DNA of 64,000 nucleotides from Sandaracinaceae bacterium. Its GTDB lineage: Bacteria; Myxococcota_A; Polyangia; Polyangiales; Sandaracinaceae. Where the stretch lies: NCBI GenBank assembly GCA_040218145.1, contig JAVJQK010000105.1, positions 62,001 to 126,000 of the forward strand, given 5' to 3'. A program made the translations under genes and the position numbers. Below the pieces are notes generated by a model. That model was not told where the DNA came from and did no database searches. It saw nothing but the letters and a program-made list of their open reading frames with translations. Positions 19,401 to 27,949 of this stretch are shown in pieces (the first letter of the stretch is position 1; every line of letters starts with the position of its first letter).

Positions 19401-20747
19401 TCACTCCTCCGGGTCGGCGATTTCCACGAGCGGCCGGGGCTCCTCCCAGACCGGCATCTCGCCGTCGATCAGCACCTCGGGCTCGGGCGGCGCGGAGATG
19501 CCGCCGGGCGGAGCGATGTCCTCGGGGATCGCGACGGCGCCCGCGACGTCCGGGTAGGGCTCGCCCGTCCAGCCCACCTGCTTGCGGTTTCGCAGCGAGC
19601 ACGGCGCCGGCGTGTCCTCCTGAAAGAGCGGCCCGAGGAGCGGCGCGGCCACGGCGGCGCCGCCCACGATCGCGGCGAGGCCGAGCAGCACGCCGCGGCG
19701 CTTGCTCCGCTTCGGTCGCTCGGTGGGCGTGCGGGCGAGGGCCTCCGCGACGGTCCGCCCGATCTCGCGGCACACCCGGCCGTACCAGCCGCCGATCCGA
19801 CCCGCCGTGTAGCGGTCGCCGGTCTCGAGGTAGGCCGCGCACTGGCAGCCCTTGCCCTTCTCGCAGGCGACGCCCTGGGCGCGCACGGCCGAGAGGATGC
19901 GCTCCGGGCCGTCGTCGAGGTGCCCGAGCCGGAGCCGCGCCTCGGGGCCGGCGTCGCGGTCTTCGCCCACCATGGGGGCGCACGGGTAGAGGTGCCCCGA
20001 CGTGCCGACGACGAGCTTGGCGCGCGGACCGCGGACCGGCGCCGCCGCGAGCGAGACCTCGAGCTCGCGCATCCCCGGCTCGAACGGCACGAAGGACACG
20101 TCCTCGCCGCGCATGCGCCGGGCGAGGAGCTCCCAGCCGATGGAGACGAGCTGCTCGCGGAGCTCGCGCCGCGCCTCCTCGCTCCACTCCATGTCCAGCG
20201 CGAGGTTGGCGCGGACCTTCCGCACGCCCTCGCTCCAGAGGAAGTTGCACGACAGGTAGGCGTGCTCGGCCGTGTCGGGTGTGATGACCATCATCGCGTC
20301 GCACGCCACGCCCGCGTCGAGGAGCCGCCGCATGCCCGCGCGCACCTGGTCGAAGCTCGGCTTGCCGCCGGCGCACGGGCGGTTCTGGTCGTGGGCCTCG
20401 CGGATCCCGTCGATGGACACGGTGACCCGCACGCCGTGCGTGCGGATGAACTCGACGTGCTCGGCCTTCAGCGAGGTGCCGTTGGTGGTGCACTGGAGCG
20501 TCAGGTCGCGTCCGAGCGCCTGCGCCTTCGCCTCCGCGAGCAGGGTCGCGCGCTGCATCGTCTCGAAGGCCAGGAACGGCTCACCGCCGAAGAACGACAG
20601 CTGCGCGTGGGGCGCGCCGTCCGAGAAGAGCAGCTCCACGCCGCGCCGGAGCACGTCCTCGTCGATGTCGGTCTTGTGGTGCTCGCCGGCGTAGCAGTAG
20701 CCACAGGCGAGGTTGCAGCGATGGGTCAGGATGAGCGAGACGTCCAT
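19401..20747 (-). CDS. Radical SAM/SPASM-like protein with C-terminal membrane anchor
   Basis: A 448-residue radical SAM enzyme. The [4Fe-4S] motif is CNLACGYC (Cys11, 15, 18), followed by FFGGEPFLA and the VTVSIDG strand. A SPASM-like auxiliary cluster region has YPCAPMVG and CEKGKGCQCA. The family contains peptide maturases and anaerobic sulfatase-maturating enzymes. After about residue 330 comes an RPKRSKRRG stretch, a transmembrane helix (about 352-375) and a Pro/Glu-rich tail, unusual for this family. With RPKRSKRR before the helix, the catalytic part should face the cytoplasm. No sulfatase or obvious peptide substrate is adjacent. It follows the NAT gene by 45 nt on the same strand. Confidence 0.83.
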   Translation of the reverse strand: MDVSLILTHRCNLACGYCYAGEHHKTDIDEDVLRRGVELLFSDGAPHAQLSFFGGEPFLAFETMQRATLLAEAKAQALGRDLTLQCTTNGTSLKAEHVEFIRTHGVRVTVSIDGIREAHDQNRPCAGGKPSFDQVRAGMRRLLDAGVACDAMMVITPDTAEHAYLSCNFLWSEGVRKVRANLALDMEWSEEARRELREQLVSIGWELLARRMRGEDVSFVPFEPGMRELEVSLAAAPVRGPRAKLVVGTSGHLYPCAPMVGEDRDAGPEARLRLGHLDDGPERILSAVRAQGVACEKGKGCQCAAYLETGDRYTAGRIGGWYGRVCREIGRTVAEALARTPTERPKRSKRRGVLLGLAAIVGGAAVAAPLLGPLFQEDTPAPCSLRNRKQVGWTGEPYPDVAGAVAIPEDIAPPGGISAPPEPEVLIDGEMPVWEEPRPLVEIADPEE

Positions 20748-20792
20748 GGTCTCCCTCGGACGCGCGACCCGTCGAAAAGCTTTGGGTGGGCT

Positions 20793-21548
20793 TCAGGGGT
20801 CGAGCGCGAAGATCTCGCGCATCACCCGCTCGGGCTCCTCGATCGTCTCGACCGCCTCGCCTTCCGGGCGATGGTGGGTGAGCCGATCCCCAAGCAGGGT
20901 GATCCGCGCGTCGCCCACGATCCGGCTGAGGAAGGGCTGCCGCTTGAACGGGCTGCCCGGGTGCGTCGACGTGAAGTGATTGCCCATCACGATGTCGGCG
21001 GGGAAGACCGGCTCCAGGCTCAGCGCGTAGAGATCGCGCCAGCCGTCGCCTTCCTGCTTCTGGAGCGTCCAGCCCAGCTCGCCCTCCACGTACCGGAGCG
21101 TCGCGTCGAGGTGCACGCTCGGGGAGCCCGCCTCGAGCCGGATGGGGTGGAGCGGCAGGCCGCCGCCGAAGCCGCAGTCCGCGATCCACGGCTCGCCGTC
21201 GAGGCGCACCAGGTTCACGAGGTGCGTCTTCGGCCCCGGGTCGTCGCCCGGCGCGCGCCGCACGATCACCCGGCCGAGCAGCGGGCGGGCGTCGAACCCC
21301 AGCGCGTGGAGCGCCATGCGGAGCAGTCCGTTCAGCTCGAAGCAGTACCCGCCGCGGGCCGAGGTCAGGAGCTTCTCCGCGATGGCGTCCTCGTCGATCG
21401 ACGGCCCGACGCCGGCGAGCACGTCGAGGTTCTCGAACGTGAACGCGCGCGCCTGCGCCTCGTGCAGCGCGAACAGCCCGGCGCGGTCGGCGGCCGGCGC
21501 CTCCGCGAGCCCGACCCGCGCGAGATAGCGGGCGAGGTCGAAGCTCAC
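20793..21548 (-). CDS. nat: Arylamine N-acetyltransferase
   Basis: A 251-residue member of the NAT family, which transfers acetyl from acetyl-CoA to arylamines and hydrazines. The catalytic triad is visible: Cys69 in RGGYCFELN, His109 in KTHLVNLV and Asp124 in WIADCGFGG. The GTG start at 21548 overlaps the upstream stop as GTGA, so it is translated with the thioesterase gene. Natural substrates of bacterial NATs include aromatic amine intermediates of secondary metabolism, but nothing nearby identifies one. Cytoplasmic. Confidence 0.9.
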   Translation of the reverse strand: MSFDLARYLARVGLAEAPAADRAGLFALHEAQARAFTFENLDVLAGVGPSIDEDAIAEKLLTSARGGYCFELNGLLRMALHALGFDARPLLGRVIVRRAPGDDPGPKTHLVNLVRLDGEPWIADCGFGGGLPLHPIRLEAGSPSVHLDATLRYVEGELGWTLQKQEGDGWRDLYALSLEPVFPADIVMGNHFTSTHPGSPFKRQPFLSRIVGDARITLLGDRLTHHRPEGEAVETIEEPERVMREIFALDP

Positions 21549-21955
21549 GGCGTCCCCTCGAGCCCGGCGACCGCGTCTCGCAGCACGTCGGGCACGCGGA
21601 CCTTCTGCCGGGTCTTCGGGTCGACGCAGACGCTCGTCAGCTCCGCCTCGGCGAGGATCTCGCCCGCCTCGTCCCGCATCACGTAGGAAGACGTCACGCT
21701 GCTCTCCCCGATGCGGCTGATCCGCGTCTCGATCGACACCGTCTCCTCGAAGGTCGCGCTGCCGCGGTAGTCGCACTTCGCGCCGCGATAGAACATGTCC
21801 ACGCCGGACTCGACCAGCGCCTGCCAAGGCACGCCGATGTGGCGCATGTACGCCGCGAGCGCCTCGTCGCAGAACGTCAGGTAGTTGGCGAAGTACATGT
21901 GCCCCTGCGCGTCCGTGTCCGCGAAGCGCACCTGCATCGGGTGAACGAAAGGCAT
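21545..21955 (-). CDS. 4HBT-family acyl-CoA thioesterase (hotdog fold)
   Basis: A 136-residue hotdog thioesterase with the 4HBT signature RFADTDAQGHMYFANY, including the catalytic Asp in the ADTDAQGH segment. It hydrolyses acyl-CoA or acyl-ACP thioesters, and the YbgC/FadM-like branch often takes short, aromatic or hydroxylated acyl groups. An excellent ribosome-binding site (AAGGAGGAGGG directly before the ATG) supports the start. First gene of a probable operon thioesterase-nat-radical SAM. Confidence 0.88.
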   Translation of the reverse strand: MPFVHPMQVRFADTDAQGHMYFANYLTFCDEALAAYMRHIGVPWQALVESGVDMFYRGAKCDYRGSATFEETVSIETRISRIGESSVTSSYVMRDEAGEILAEAELTSVCVDPKTRQKVRVPDVLRDAVAGLEGTP

Positions 21956-21984
21956 CCCTCCTCCTTAGCAGGCGGCTGAAGAAG

Positions 21985-22226
21985 CAGCCTGCCGCTGCCC
22001 TTGCCTGCCTTTGCCCTTGCCCGCGGGTTCTCGGGCCGCGTGGAGCCCGAGATCAGGCGGCGAACAGTTCTCGAGGCATCCGAAGATCGACTCGAAGCGC
22101 TGGCGATGCCGAGCCCGCGTGTCGCGTCGTTCTGCCGTGCTTCGTCTCGCAGCGCCGCGTCATCGCGGTCCGCTGTTTCGCGGGCAAGGGCAGGGGCACG
22201 GGCACGGGCAAGGGGCAGGCAGGCTG
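21985..22226. repeat. Inverted-repeat-bounded, MITE-like intergenic element
   Basis: The left arm 21985-22025 and right arm 22179-22226 are imperfect inverted repeats. Their outer ends are CAGCCTGCC and GGCAGGCTG, and their inner ends are a perfect 14-bp pair (22012-22025 with 22179-22192). The right arm contains five GGGCAN hexamers. They enclose 153 bp without a credible gene. It sits in the divergent region 21956-22277. Confidence 0.5.
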
Positions 22227-22255
22227 AGAACGCTCGCGTTCTTCGGCCTGCCTGC
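22215..22255. repeat. 41-nt hyphenated palindrome upstream of the 22278 gene
   Basis: GCAGGCAGGC (22215-22224) pairs with GCCTGCCTGC (22246-22255), and inside them GAGAACGC pairs with GCGTTCTTC apart from small gaps. It ends 22 bp before the GTG start and overlaps the right arm of the inverted-repeat element. Confidence 0.65.
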
Positions 22256-22277
22256 TGGCGCATGCGACGATGCGGGG

Positions 22278-23207
22278 GTGCTTCGCGTTCTCGCGTTCGT
22301 GTGCCTCTCGTGGGTCGCCAGCTCCGCCGCGGCCCAGGATCGTCCGCTGGCCGAGGCGATCTCCGTCGCGCGCGAGGGGGAGTGCCTGACCCGCGATGGG
22401 CTGCTGCCGCACCTGCGCACGTGGCTGGAGCGCGACGCGGTGGACGCGCGGCTCGGCGTGCTGGTGGAGGAGGACGGAGCGGGGGCGCGCTTCGTGGTGC
22501 TCCACGACGGAGAGCCGACCGCGGCCCGCCGCTTCGACACGCTGCCCGCGTCCTGCCCCGATCGGCGCGCGGTGCTCGCGCTCGCCGTCGCGCTCGCGAT
22601 CGACGCGGCGCTGCTCGAGTCGCTTCGACCCTCGACCGAGGTGGGCCCCGCGGAGGACGCCCCGTCGCCGTCGCCGCCCTCGTCGCCCGGGGTGCGCCTC
22701 GAGCTGGCGGCCGAAGCGCAGCTGTTGATCGAGGTCTTGCCCGAGGTCGCGGCCGGGTGGCAGGTCGGCCCGCGCCTGGTCATCGGAGAGGTCTTCGAGC
22801 TGGCCGCCTCGGCGTGGCTGACCTCGGTGTCCGGCGCGGAGCTGACGCCGGGGAGGGTGTCGACGCAGCTGGCCGGGGGGCGCCTCGACGTGTGCCTGCG
22901 ACGCTCGCTCGGCGCGGTGTGGCTCCGTGGCTGCGGCGGGGCTGCGGCGGGCGTCGCGATCGGCGAGGGGCGCGACGTGTCGAACGGGCGCGAGGCGATG
23001 GTGCCCTTCGTGGGGCTGCTCGCGCGGCTGGGCCTCGGCGTCCCTCTGACCGATTGGCTCGCCCTCGAGCTCTCGGTCGACGGCTGGATCGCGCTCCTGC
23101 GTCCGCGCTTCGATCTCATCGACCCGGCCTCGGGCGCGGCGCTCCAGTCGGTCTCGCTGCCCCTGGGCGGGGGCGTGGCGGCGCTCGGAATTGTCGTGCG
23201 ATTCTGA
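22278..23207 (+). CDS. Exported protein of unknown function
   Basis: A 309-residue protein from the GTG at 22278, where a signal peptide begins (VLAFVCLSWVASSAAAQ). The N-terminal 90 residues include two Cys pairs (GECLTRD, ASCPDRRA). A Pro/Ser linker follows at about 128-145, then a beta-rich C-terminal half with alternating pattern ending in VVRF. That is compatible with a small outer-membrane or periplasmic domain. I do not recognise the family. It lies immediately before the ECF sigma gene and may be its target or regulator. Confidence 0.65.
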   Translation: MLRVLAFVCLSWVASSAAAQDRPLAEAISVAREGECLTRDGLLPHLRTWLERDAVDARLGVLVEEDGAGARFVVLHDGEPTAARRFDTLPASCPDRRAVLALAVALAIDAALLESLRPSTEVGPAEDAPSPSPPSSPGVRLELAAEAQLLIEVLPEVAAGWQVGPRLVIGEVFELAASAWLTSVSGAELTPGRVSTQLAGGRLDVCLRRSLGAVWLRGCGGAAAGVAIGEGRDVSNGREAMVPFVGLLARLGLGVPLTDWLALELSVDGWIALLRPRFDLIDPASGAALQSVSLPLGGGVAALGIVVRF

Positions 23208-23274
23208 GTGAGTCGAGGAAAATCGAGGTCGCGGTGAAGCTTCCGGCGGCCGCGGACATGCATCGAGGAATCTC

Positions 23275-23799
23275 TTGAGCGGGCAACGACAGACCGCGGG
23301 TGAGCTCTATCGCGCACACGCGCCGTTCGTGGCTGGGTTTCTGCTTCGGCTGGGGGTTCCGCGAGGCGAGATGGACGACGTGGTGCAGGATGTGTTCGTA
23401 GTGGCTCACCGGAAGGGTGGGTTCACGCCGGGCGCCGCGAAGCCGACCACCTGGCTCGCCGAGATCGCCTTGCGGGTCTGGTCCAACCGCAAGCGCGCCA
23501 AGCGTCGCCGGCCCGCCGAGCCCGGCGGCGACCTGGCCCTCGACGCGGTGAGCGCGGCGGCGAGCCCGGAGCAGGCCCTCGCCACCCAGCGCTCGCTCGA
23601 GCGCGCCCAGCGCTGCCTCGACGGCCTGGACCTCGACCACCGGGCCGTGTTCGTGCTCTTCGAGCTCGAGGGCGAGAGGTGCGCCGACATCGCGGCCGCG
23701 CTCGGCGTCCCGGTGGGCACGGTGCACCGCCGCCTCCACACCGCGCGCGCCCGGTTCAAGGCCGCCTACGCCGCGCTCGAAGGAGGCTCCGATGGATGA
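23275..23799 (+). CDS. ECF-type RNA polymerase sigma factor
   Basis: A 174-residue sigma-70 family factor of the extracytoplasmic-function group. Region 2 covers about residues 10-75 (DDVVQDVFVVAHRK) and region 4 about 110-165 (ALGVPVGTVHRRLHTAR as the helix-turn-helix). Only these two regions are present, as is normal for ECF factors. The TTG start at 23275 has GAGGAA 4 nt upstream. The next gene overlaps the end by 8 nt and encodes a single-pass membrane protein, the usual arrangement for a sigma/anti-sigma pair. Confidence 0.9.
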   Translation: MSGQRQTAGELYRAHAPFVAGFLLRLGVPRGEMDDVVQDVFVVAHRKGGFTPGAAKPTTWLAEIALRVWSNRKRAKRRRPAEPGGDLALDAVSAAASPEQALATQRSLERAQRCLDGLDLDHRAVFVLFELEGERCADIAAALGVPVGTVHRRLHTARARFKAAYAALEGGSDG

Positions 23800-24604
23800 G
23801 CCCACCCGTCTCCTCGACGATCCCGACGTCTCGCCCGAGCTGCGCGCAGACCTGCGCCGCGCCGCCGAGGCCGCGCCGCCCGCGTTCGACCCGTCGCTGG
23901 GCGCGGAGCGCCTGGACGCCGCGATCCAGAGCGGCGCCGCGGGCAGCATCGCGGGCTCCGCGCTGCCGTGGGTCGGCGCCGCCCTCGCCGTCCTCCTCGG
24001 CGGCTTCGGTCTCTGGTCACTCCAGCCCACCGCCAGCACCCCCCGCGAGGCGCCCGCCCCCGAGACGACCTCCGCCGCGGACTCGGACGCGGTCGCGGAC
24101 TCGGATGCGGTCGCGGACTCGGACGCGGACGCGGACTCGGATGCGGACTCGGATGCGGTCGCGGCAGCGGACTCGGTCGCGGAAGCGGACTCGGTCGCGG
24201 CAGCGGACTCGGATGCGGTCGCGGACCCGGTCGCGGAACCGGATCGGGGATCCGAGCCACGGGCCCGACGGCCGGGCCCCCGCGCCTCCCGCGGCGCGCC
24301 CAGAGAGGCGCGAGCGGACGACGCGCCACCAGTCGACACGCTCCAAGAGGAGATGCGCTTGATCGCGCGCGCTCGCCGCAGCCTCGCGTCCTCCCCGGCC
24401 GCGGCGCTGAGCGCGGCGGAGGAGCACCACCGTCGTTTCCCCAGCGGTCTGTTCGCGGAGGAGCGCGAGGCCCTCGCCGTGCTCTCCCTGGCGCGGCTCG
24501 GACGGCAGGCCGAGGCGGAGCGCAGAGGCCAGCGTTTCTTGCGGTCGCACCCGGCGGGCACCTTCAGCGAGCGCGTCCGACGCGCGATCGGCGGCGCGGA
24601 ATGA
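23792..24604 (+). CDS. Single-pass membrane protein, candidate anti-sigma factor
   Basis: A 270-residue protein. Residues 1-55 are a cytoplasmic helical region, a transmembrane helix follows at about 57-78 (LPWVGAALAVLLGGFGLWSL), and then comes a long Asp/Ala/Val/Ser repeat (about 95-150). The C-terminus is a helical TPR-like domain (EEHHRRFPSGLFAEEREAL, SHPAGTFSERV). The order ECF sigma, then membrane protein, with 8-nt overlap suggests it binds the sigma factor. The classic zinc anti-sigma motif (HxxxCxxC) is absent. The C-terminal part would be periplasmic. Confidence 0.75.
   Translation: MDEPTRLLDDPDVSPELRADLRRAAEAAPPAFDPSLGAERLDAAIQSGAAGSIAGSALPWVGAALAVLLGGFGLWSLQPTASTPREAPAPETTSAADSDAVADSDAVADSDADADSDADSDAVAAADSVAEADSVAAADSDAVADPVAEPDRGSEPRARRPGPRASRGAPREARADDAPPVDTLQEEMRLIARARRSLASSPAAALSAAEEHHRRFPSGLFAEEREALAVLSLARLGRQAEAERRGQRFLRSHPAGTFSERVRRAIGGAE
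24076..24240 (+). repeat. Degenerate tandem repeat encoding (A)DSDAVAD units
   Basis: Repeated 12-18-bp units built from gcggactcggatgcggtc variants encode an acidic Asp/Ser/Ala/Val stalk on the periplasmic side of the preceding membrane protein. The near-identical codons make length variation by slippage likely. Confidence 0.85.
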
Positions 24605-24624
24605 TCGGACAAGGAGCGCCACGG

Positions 24625-26652
24625 ATGAAACGGCTCACGTCCCCCATCGTCTCGGTCCAGCTCTTCTCGGCCACGCTCGCGCTCTCGGCGGCCATCGGCT
24701 GCGCTTCCCCCGGCGTGGTCGGAGAGGCCGACGCGGGCCTCGACGCGCGGGTCGAAGCCGACGGCGGCGGCTCCTCCATCCCGGGCCTGACGGAGCTCCG
24801 GGTCGAGCCCGGCGACGTCACCGTCACGGACGACGGCGTCGGACCGGGGGAGACGGCCTCCTTCCGCGCCATCGGCGTGATCGAAGGGGAAGAGTCCGAC
24901 GTCACCGACCGCGTCACCTGGATCCTCGGAGACGAAGATCTCGGCGCGCTCGAGGGCGGCGACTTCACCTCGGCCGGCATCGGGGGCCGCACCCGGGTCA
25001 CGGCCGCCGCCGGCCGCGTCCGCGCCGAGGCGACGCTGACCGTCGTGCTCGAGGCGATCGTGATCGCCGAGGGCGTGCCCGCGGACGCGCCGACCCTGTT
25101 CGCGGCCGACCCTGGAGGCGACGTCGTGGGCGACGGAGCGCTCTCCATCGTCTATCCGAGCGACGGCACGATGCTGCCCCGGAACCTCGAGCGCATCACC
25201 CATCAGTGGGTCGCGCCCGACCGACTCGATGTCTACGAGGTGCGCTTCGACAGCGACCTGGCGCACCTCCGCTACTACGTCGCCGAGCCCCAGCTGCCTA
25301 TCGACCCCGCGAGCTGGCGCTGGCTGGCCGACACCCACGCGGGCGGATCCGTCGAGGTCTCGGTGCGCGGTCTTTCGGCGGCGGACCCGTCGACCATTCA
25401 CCGGTCACAGACGATCAGCGAGCTCTTCAGCGCGTCGGAGGTGCTCGGCGCCCTCTACTACTGGAGCACCGGGGCGCAGGGCGTCATGCGCGCCCACATC
25501 TCGGCCCCGAGCGCGACGCTCTTCTTCTCCGACCCGGAGTCGGGCGATCGCGAGTGCGTCTCCTGCCACACCGTCTCGCGCGACGGCCGCCGTCTGGCGG
25601 TCGCCTACGGGGGCGAGCGCCTCCGCGAGGTCACGATCCCGGAGCGCGAGGTGCGCATCCCCGCCGACCCGACCGAGGACGGCCCCGCGTACGGCTGGGG
25701 CACGTTCAACCCGGGCGCGACCCGGCTCCTCTACGCCAACCGCGGCGCGCTGACGCTCCTCGACGCCGAGACGGGCGCCGTCCTGCGCGAGGTGGAGCTC
25801 CCCGCCGACACGTACGCCACCCACCCCGACTGGTCGCCCGACGGCGCCTACGTGGCCGTCGCGCTCACCGTGGGCAGCGCGCCGAGCAACAAGGCGGTGA
25901 GCGAGAGCAGCATCGCGCGCATCCCCGTGCTCCCGGGCGACACGTTCGGCGTCCCGGAGGTGCTCGTTCCGAGCGAAGGCAGCGACGACAGCCTCTTCTT
26001 CCCGAGCTACTCGCCCGACAGCCGCTGGATCGCGTACGTGCGCGCCGACGGGAAGTCGAAGGACAACGAGACCTCGCGGCTGCTCCTCGCCCGGGCCGAC
26101 GGGAGCCGACCGCCGATCGAGATGCCCATCCTCAACCAGCGCGTGCGCGACCTGGAGGGGGTGATCGACCTCGGCAACTCCATGCCCACCTGGGCGCCGA
26201 GCACGACGCCCGACATCTTCTGGCTCGCGTTCTCCTCCATCCGCGACTACGGCTGGCTCCTCGAGGGGACGAGCCGCGATCAGCTCTGGGCGGCCGCGAT
26301 CGATCCGGCGCGCGCCGAGCTCGGCGCCGACCCGAGCTTCGCCGGCTTCTGGATGCCCTTCCAGCAGATGGACGAGGGCAACCACCGCGCCTTCTGGGCG
26401 CTGGCGGACGAGGACGAGTGCCCCTCCACGGTCGAGATCTGTGACGGGCTCGACAACGACTGTGACGGGATCGTGGACGAGATGTGCTGCACGCCGCGGG
26501 CCGAGATCTGCGGCAACGGCGTCGACGACGACTGCGACGGCGTGGCCGACGAGGGCTGCGGCTGCGAGCCGGTCGAGGACTGCGCAAACGGCGTCGACGA
26601 CGACTGCGACGGCGCGACCGACGGCGACGACGAGGACTGCATCATCATATGA
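24625..26652 (+). CDS. Lipoprotein with TolB-like propeller, CxxCH motif and MopE-like repeats
   Basis: A 675-residue lipoprotein (lipobox AAIGC). A beta-sandwich region (about 50-150) is followed by a seven-stranded-motif region of TolB/WD40-like blades (TYATHPDWSPDGAYVAVAL, FFPSYSPDSRWIAYVRADG). Between them is a single haem-attachment motif, CVSCHT. The C-terminus has three MopE-like repeats (EICDGLDNDCDG, EICGNGVDDDCDG, DCANGVDDDCDG) that may bind metal. The ATG at 24625 has AAGGAG 8 nt upstream; an ATG at 24601 overlaps the previous stop. An electron-transfer or metal-linked surface role is plausible but unproved. Confidence 0.8.
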   Translation: MKRLTSPIVSVQLFSATLALSAAIGCASPGVVGEADAGLDARVEADGGGSSIPGLTELRVEPGDVTVTDDGVGPGETASFRAIGVIEGEESDVTDRVTWILGDEDLGALEGGDFTSAGIGGRTRVTAAAGRVRAEATLTVVLEAIVIAEGVPADAPTLFAADPGGDVVGDGALSIVYPSDGTMLPRNLERITHQWVAPDRLDVYEVRFDSDLAHLRYYVAEPQLPIDPASWRWLADTHAGGSVEVSVRGLSAADPSTIHRSQTISELFSASEVLGALYYWSTGAQGVMRAHISAPSATLFFSDPESGDRECVSCHTVSRDGRRLAVAYGGERLREVTIPEREVRIPADPTEDGPAYGWGTFNPGATRLLYANRGALTLLDAETGAVLREVELPADTYATHPDWSPDGAYVAVALTVGSAPSNKAVSESSIARIPVLPGDTFGVPEVLVPSEGSDDSLFFPSYSPDSRWIAYVRADGKSKDNETSRLLLARADGSRPPIEMPILNQRVRDLEGVIDLGNSMPTWAPSTTPDIFWLAFSSIRDYGWLLEGTSRDQLWAAAIDPARAELGADPSFAGFWMPFQQMDEGNHRAFWALADEDECPSTVEICDGLDNDCDGIVDEMCCTPRAEICGNGVDDDCDGVADEGCGCEPVEDCANGVDDDCDGATDGDDEDCIII

Positions 26653-27938
26653 GAGGGGCCGCAGTGACTCGTGCATGCATCATCGTCGCCGTCTGGGTGG
26701 CCGCCGGCTGCTCGCTGAACCGTGAGGGGCTGCGGCAGCCCGGTGGCGAGGCCGGCGTCCCGACCGACGCCGCGTTCGACGCTGCGTTCGACGCACGGGC
26801 TCCCGTCCCCGACGCCGACGGATTCGACGGCGGCACGCCGTCCGACGCGGGGCCGCCTGGCGACTCCGGCCCACGGCCGGACTCCGGCGTGGACCCGCTC
26901 TCGATGGTCGCCGTCACCGCGGGGCTCGGCCACACCTGCGCGCTGCGCTCGGACGGCGCCGTGTTCTGCTGGGGCGACGACGCGTCGGGGCAGCTCGCGG
27001 ACGGGAGCAGCGGAGGCATGAGCGAGACGCCGTCCAGGGTGCCGCTGCCGGAGCCGGCCACCGCGCTCGGATCCGGGGGTGACTTCACGTGCGCGGTGGT
27101 TCGCTCCGGCTCGCTCCACTGCTGGGGTGGCAACGGCAGCGGGCAGCTCGGCGACGGGAGCACGACCGATCGGCCGAGCCCGGTGCTCATCGTCGGCGGC
27201 GCCGTGCGCGCGGGGGGCGGCGCCGCGCACGGCTGCTTCGTCGGCCTGAGCGGCGGCATCAGCTGCGCCGGGTTGAACGACGAGGGGCAGCTCGGCGTCT
27301 CGGGCGGGGATCGCTCCAGCCACGAGATGGTCGCCGGGCTCAGCGCCGCGGGCGCCGTCACCGGGGGCGCCCTCCACACCTGCGCGATCGCCGGAGGCCA
27401 GGTCCACTGCTGGGGCGGCAACTCCGAGGGTCAGCTCGGCGACGACTCGACGTCCGGCCGGTCCAGCCCCGAGGCGGTCGCGGGCCTCTCGGGCGTGACC
27501 GCGCTCGCGGCGGGCGACCTCCACACCTGCGCCGTGCACGGGCTCGGGACGTCTTGCTGGGGCAAGGGCGGGGACGGGCGCCTCGGCCACGGGAGCACGA
27601 GCGACGCGCGCCTGCCCGTTCTGGTGACCGGCCTCACCGACGCGCGCGACGTGGGCGCGGGCGTCGATCACACGTGCGCGCTGCACACCGACGGCGCCGT
27701 CAGCTGCTGGGGCAAGAACGACCGCAGCCAGCTGGGCCCGGGCACCAGCGACGGCAGCCGCTCCACCCCCGTCCGTGTGCCCGACCTGAACGCCACCGCG
27801 TTGGCCGTGGGTGGCTCACACGCCTGCGTGATCCAGAGCGGCGAGGTGTGGTGCTGGGGTCGAAACAACAAACGGCAGCTCGGCACCGCGGGGGGCGATC
27901 GCGCCGTCCCGCAGCGCGTGCCCGGGCTGCCCGAATGA
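26649..27938 (+). CDS. RCC1-like beta-propeller lipoprotein
   Basis: A 429-residue lipoprotein (lipobox AAGC) with an Asp/Ala/Pro linker. Seven RCC1/BNR-type repeats follow, each with HTCAL or HTCAV, then CWG, then GQLGDGS. Every repeat carries a Cys pair, so blades are probably locked by disulphides outside the cytoplasm. The start overlaps the previous stop as ATGA, so it belongs to the ECF operon. RCC1-like surface proteins of myxobacteria have no general assigned role. Confidence 0.87.
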   Translation: MRGAAVTRACIIVAVWVAAGCSLNREGLRQPGGEAGVPTDAAFDAAFDARAPVPDADGFDGGTPSDAGPPGDSGPRPDSGVDPLSMVAVTAGLGHTCALRSDGAVFCWGDDASGQLADGSSGGMSETPSRVPLPEPATALGSGGDFTCAVVRSGSLHCWGGNGSGQLGDGSTTDRPSPVLIVGGAVRAGGGAAHGCFVGLSGGISCAGLNDEGQLGVSGGDRSSHEMVAGLSAAGAVTGGALHTCAIAGGQVHCWGGNSEGQLGDDSTSGRSSPEAVAGLSGVTALAAGDLHTCAVHGLGTSCWGKGGDGRLGHGSTSDARLPVLVTGLTDARDVGAGVDHTCALHTDGAVSCWGKNDRSQLGPGTSDGSRSTPVRVPDLNATALAVGGSHACVIQSGEVWCWGRNNKRQLGTAGGDRAVPQRVPGLPE

Positions 27939-27949
27939 GAGGTGCGCAC

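Noticed and set aside
24076..24240. Repeat array as CRISPR or minisatellite locus
   Set aside because: It is in frame within a membrane protein gene and codes a regular acidic stalk; units are too short and contiguous for CRISPR.
23968..24624. Upstream in-frame extension of the 24625 lipoprotein
   Set aside because: The extension is Arg/Gly low-complexity, lies over the anti-sigma gene in another frame, and would remove the clear signal peptide. The ATG at 24625 has a good ribosome-binding site.
24625..26652. Naming the MopE-like repeat proteins as MopE copper proteins
   Set aside because: The shared feature is a short Cys/Asp motif that occurs in many surface proteins. No other MopE-specific region is visible, so only the motif is reported.
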